A DNA stretch of 64,000 nt. Origin: Agrobacterium tumefaciens (GTDB taxonomy: Bacteria > Pseudomonadota > Alphaproteobacteria > Rhizobiales > Rhizobiaceae). Position numbers and translations under genes: made by a program. Location: contig CP048485.1 in assembly GCA_025560025.1 (NCBI GenBank), forward strand, positions 2,709,501 through 2,773,500, written 5' to 3'. The notes beneath the pieces are model-generated. The model had not been told where the DNA came from. It did not search any database and saw nothing but the letters and a program-made list of their open reading frames with translations. Shown piece after piece: positions 63,496 to 64,000 of this stretch (within the stretch, counting starts at the first letter, position 1; each line of letters begins with the position of its first letter).

Positions 63496-63956
63496 CAATC
63501 TTCTCCTCGAACCATGGTGAAGAAATCGACCCGTGTTGCGGCGGTTTCTTTTGTTTTCCTGTCCTTCTCCTCGATCAGTCGTTTCTCGACCGGTGAAAGA
63601 AGCTCGGTCTCGACAAAGCCGCGGGTCGGGCTTTCCTGCCAGAGCGCATCGAAAACGGCGGCGTACCAGGCCTTCTTGCGGCCGGTGCCGAGAACATGCG
63701 CGTGACCGACGGTGCCCGAGGCAAGCTTGACGGTTGCCCGGGTAACGGTCGTCTCACCCAGATTGAAGGGCGCGCCGCCGCCGCCGATACGGCCTTTGAC
63801 CATGACGAGGCCGGTTTCCGGCCCACGCACATTTTCCGTCCGGGGGCTTTCATCCTGCCGGTTCCAGACGGTTTCAAGTTCCTGAACCGTGGCGCGGGCA
63901 AGAAGCGCCGCCACCCGCTTTTTGTCTGCATGCAAATCTGCAGTTTCGTGAATCAT
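63495..63956 (-). CDS. phnG: C-P lyase core subunit PhnG
   Basis: This 153-residue protein matches PhnG, with ARPETGLVM-like RGPETGLVMVKGRIGG and FNLGETTVTRATV. ATG 63956 follows AGAGG; the longer frame to 63989 would start inside the operator. It is the first gene of the C-P lyase operon. Confidence 0.94.
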   Translation of the reverse strand: MIHETADLHADKKRVAALLARATVQELETVWNRQDESPRTENVRGPETGLVMVKGRIGGGGAPFNLGETTVTRATVKLASGTVGHAHVLGTGRKKAWYAAVFDALWQESPTRGFVETELLSPVEKRLIEEKDRKTKETAATRVDFFTMVRGED

Positions 63957-63970
63957 CGCTTGACCTCTAA

Positions 63971-63988
63971 TGTCTATTGATATAGACA
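63971..63988 (-). promoter_or_regulatory. PhnF-like (GntR) operator before phnG
   Basis: Perfect arms TGTCTAT and ATAGACA surround TGAT, 15 bases before phnG. The half-site GTCTA...TAGAC fits operators of HutC/PhnF-type GntR repressors, and phnF commonly lies divergent to phnG. That gene would be just beyond the window. Confidence 0.6.
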
Positions 63989-64000
63989 ACTATACAATAT

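Noticed and set aside
1..64000. CRISPR arrays, prophage, insertion sequences, antiphage systems
   Set aside because: No regularly spaced repeats, transposase or integrase genes, or recognisable defence genes are seen in any frame.

Overview
The window looks like an ordinary stretch of a large chromosome from an alphaproteobacterium of the Rhizobiaceae, most probably Agrobacterium. The reasons are high GC, frequent GTG/TTG starts, an alphaproteobacterial heat-shock promoter before dnaK, an Irr-type Fur protein, a double-PhnE phosphonate transporter and divided phn units. The species guess rests on gene content and remembered gene order, not on a search. There is no prophage, insertion sequence, CRISPR array or rRNA. 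One tRNA-Ser(GGA) is present.

Layout. 1-7000: the tail of a TctA permease, slyX, a DUF924 protein, dnaK-dnaJ, an alpha/beta hydrolase and a DUF2239 protein behind a paired palindromic operator. 7300-8700: tRNA-Ser, a small membrane protein and msrA. 8900-20400: a nucleoside uptake and salvage island. It has a BMP-type ABC importer, cytidine deaminase, purine nucleoside phosphorylase, deoC and deoA on the plus strand, and uracil phosphoribosyltransferase, adenosine deaminase and phosphopentomutase on the minus strand. Together they import nucleosides, split them and send the pentose to central metabolism. 20500-25700: cyoABCD quinol oxidase plus SURF1. 26000-27300: an MHS-type transporter. 27700-35000: a large GltB-like protein translationally coupled to a CysJ-like diflavin reductase, an unusual pair. 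35000-36200: two TadE-like pseudopilins. 36400-39000: fabA-fabB-fabI. 39300-48200: irr, a TRIC channel, a secreted protein, DUF1275, a NMT1-type ABC importer with a HutC-family regulator, and exbB-exbD-tonB. 48300-51300: an Ldh-family oxidoreductase, a small LuxR-type protein and an AraC regulator.

51400-64000 is a carbon-phosphorus lyase locus, all on the minus strand apart from one small plus-strand ORF. It reads as three transcription units: phnG-H-I-J-K-L-acetyltransferase behind a GntR-type (PhnF-like) palindrome; phnC-D-E-E behind an 11-bp-periodic Pho-box array and ended by a clear terminator; and a 2H-phosphoesterase-like gene with phnM-phnN, possibly with its own Pho box. No phnP is visible, and the 2H protein is a good candidate to replace it.

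The most interesting items are the GltB-like/CysJ-like pair, a 31-residue membrane ORF running against the phn operon between phnI and phnJ, the 2H-phosphoesterase candidate, a possible RNA pseudoknot between cyoD and SURF1, the paired TACCCGGGTA operators, and a hairpin-rich spacer at 49.4-49.6 kb.
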